Below are positions 5,042 through 5,430 of a DNA stretch of 5,430 nucleotides, one piece after another. The notes beneath the pieces are model-generated. The model was not told the DNA's origin, ran no database searches, and worked only from the letters and a program-made list of their open reading frames with translations. The position numbers were made by a program, and so were the translations under genes. This stretch comes from Fidelibacterota bacterium TCS55 (GTDB lineage: Bacteria; Fidelibacterota; Marinisomatia; Marinisomatales; TCS55): assembly GCA_905182385.1 (NCBI GenBank), contig CAJJBS010000142.1, forward strand, positions 1 to 5,430, in the 5' to 3' direction. The first letter of the stretch is position 1, and each line of letters begins with the position of its first letter.

Positions 5042-5101
5042 TTACAATATTTTTTTAGTAATTGATCGAAAAATTATGCCAATATTAAATTTATTATTCA
5101 T
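5042..5101 (-). CDS. Putative 19-aa leader peptide directly upstream of the MaoC gene
   Basis: An ATG at 5101-5099 opens 19 codons (M-N-N-K-F-N-I-G-I-I, then F-R-S-I-T-K-K-I-L) ending in TAA at 5044-5042, four bases before the MaoC ATG and in another frame. It has the good ribosome binding site AAAGGAA five bases upstream, while the MaoC start has none. The likely role is to load ribosomes that reinitiate at the MaoC start. The peptide itself is Ile/Lys/Asn-rich and looks like nothing I know. A run of AAA AAA ATA near its end could slow ribosomes. Chance is possible for an ORF this short in AT-rich DNA. Confidence 0.4.
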   Translation of the reverse strand: MNNKFNIGIIFRSITKKIL

Positions 5102-5112
5102 TTAATTTCCTT

Positions 5113-5247
5113 TTATTTGACCCAGAGTCGTTTCATATATTTATCTTTCAAAAACTGCTCTTCTTGATACTGCTCAACAAAAATACTATAATAACTTACA
5201 AAAAATATTACAACTATGTGTGAGTGCCTTTTATTTGAAGGGTACAC
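5113..5247 (-). CDS. Possible 44-aa single-span membrane protein or gene remnant
   Basis: From a GTG at 5247 the frame runs 44 codons to TAA at 5115-5113. The product has a basic start (N-K-R-H-S-H), a hydrophobic stretch at 11-24 (I-V-V-I-F-F-V-S-Y-Y-S-I-F-V), and a charged tail with E-Q-Y-Q-E-E-Q and M-K-R-L-W-V-K. The pattern is protein-like and obeys the positive-inside rule. Against it, the only upstream start is a GTG with an abutting G-run instead of a spaced ribosome binding site, and a good promoter lies inside it. It may be the 3' remnant of a gene cut by the repeat-rich tract that begins right upstream. Low confidence. Confidence 0.25.
   Translation of the reverse strand: MYPSNKRHSHIVVIFFVSYYSIFVEQYQEEQFLKDKYMKRLWVK
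5185..5213 (-). promoter_or_regulatory. Likely sigma-70 promoter for the leader ORF and MaoC gene
   Basis: On the - strand TTGTAA (5213-5208) and TATAGT (5190-5185) are separated by exactly 17 bases. Matches to TTGACA and TATAAT are 4/6 and 5/6. Transcription would start near 5178, giving a leader of about 140 nt that contains the 19-codon ORF. Confidence 0.5.
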
Positions 5248-5261
5248 CCCCTAAAAGGTGT
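5244..5261. repeat. Short hairpin at the edge of the repeat-rich tract
   Basis: ACACC (5244-5248) and GGTGT (5257-5261) form a perfect 5-bp stem with an 8-base loop, CCCTAAAA. It marks where the sequence changes from plain AT-rich DNA to a stretch punctuated by G and C runs. Confidence 0.35.
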
Positions 5262-5290
5262 TTTGGGTTGAGATTTTAGGTTGAAAAGTC

Positions 5291-5351
5291 TGTGTACGTT
5301 TAAGGGCGTTATATATATAAGGGGACTTTTTCCATAACAATACCGTACACA
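5291..5351. repeat. Nested imperfect inverted repeat, possible 61-nt stem-loop
   Basis: Outer arms TGTGTACG (5291-5298) and CGTACACA (5344-5351) are perfect 8-bp complements. Inside them GTTAT (5308-5312) pairs with ATAAC (5334-5338), and inside that GGGA (5322-5325) pairs with TTCC (5330-5333), with one G-U pair. The three stems nest in register with unpaired bases of 9 versus 5 and 9 versus 0 between them. Such a bulged stem recalls single-strand transposase or recombinase substrates, or a structured RNA. It ends three bases before copy 2 of the direct repeat. Confidence 0.55.
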
Positions 5352-5354
5352 AAT

Positions 5355-5396
5355 AATCTGCTTTAGGCTTTATATACAAACGGATACGGGGGTTGT
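5355..5396. repeat. Long direct repeat, copy 2
   Basis: It matches 4309-4350 at 40 of 42 positions in the same orientation, with start points 1046 bases apart. The interval between copies (4351-5354) holds the MaoC gene, its leader ORF, its promoter and the nested hairpin. Unlike copy 1, it is not directly in front of a confident gene; the nearest - strand start is the doubtful GTG at 5247. Confidence 0.9.
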
Positions 5397-5418
5397 GTCC
5401 CTTAAAATGGTGTCCCTT
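5395..5418. repeat. Tandem GTGTCCCTT motif
   Basis: GTGTCCCTT occurs at 5395-5403 and again at 5410-5418, a period of 15 bases, directly abutting copy 2 of the long repeat. Paired GTGTCCC-type motifs often sit beside REP-associated IS200-like transposase genes in bacterial genomes. That comparison is from memory, and no transposase is in the window. Confidence 0.5.
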
Positions 5419-5430
5419 TTTAGTATATAA

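Larger units (their letters stand above)
5248..5430. other. Noncoding, repeat-rich tract at the window end
   Basis: I find no supported gene from 5248 to the end on either strand. The tract alternates AT-rich DNA with short G or C runs. It holds a nested hairpin (5291-5351), the second copy of the long direct repeat (5355-5396), a tandem GTGTCCCTT motif and the inverted pair TTTAAGGG (5299-5306) / CCCTTAAA (5399-5406). This density of short symmetric motifs suggests the end of a mobile or dispersed repetitive element that may continue beyond the window. Confidence 0.5.

Noticed and set aside
4309..5396. CRISPR array or integron gene cassette
   Set aside because: There are only two repeat copies with about 1 kb between them, so it is not CRISPR. 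No GTTRRRY / RYYYAAC core pair of an attC site is present, and no integrase is seen.

Overview
This 5.4 kb window comes from an AT-rich Gram-negative bacterium. A proteorhodopsin of the green-absorbing marine type and an outer-membrane barrel with a signal peptide support that, and point to a sunlit aquatic setting. The MaoC protein and the rhodopsin resemble gammaproteobacterial versions from memory. No marker gene fixes the lineage, so the taxon stays open. By eye, the metal genes (about 2226-3807) are richer in G+C than the pair at 1289-2136, so the window looks mosaic.

Layout. The 3' end of an endonuclease III gene (1-266, + strand) converges on a proteorhodopsin gene (370-1098, - strand), and a bidirectional terminator (272-293) lies between them. 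Every other confident gene is also on the - strand. Behind the rhodopsin, in order of transcription, lies a two-gene unit: an unrecognised 178-aa protein (1600-2136), then an IsdG/ABM-type monooxygenase (1289-1597). Upstream of that is a four-gene metal-handling operon, read 4244 to 2226: a Cys-rich exported protein, a MerP-like HMA protein, a MerT-like membrane protein and an outer-membrane barrel. A MaoC/NodN-type hydratase (4363-5037) lies furthest upstream, preceded by a 19-codon leader ORF.

How the parts work together. The metal operon places a thiol-rich exported protein, a periplasmic CxxC metal carrier, an inner-membrane CC-type transporter and an outer-membrane channel in one transcript. 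That reads as a trans-envelope path for a soft metal such as Hg or Cu. No mercuric reductase, lyase or regulator is present in the window. A hairpin plus T-tract after the first gene could attenuate the rest. The rhodopsin stands alone: no carotene-cleavage or carotenoid gene is visible here.

The least explained part is noncoding. A 42-bp direct repeat with 40 matches lies upstream of the metal operon and again 1046 bp away beyond the MaoC gene. The second copy sits in a G+C-punctuated tract with a nested imperfect hairpin and a tandem GTGTCCCTT motif. This looks like a dispersed repeat or mobile-element remnant, or a shared regulatory module.
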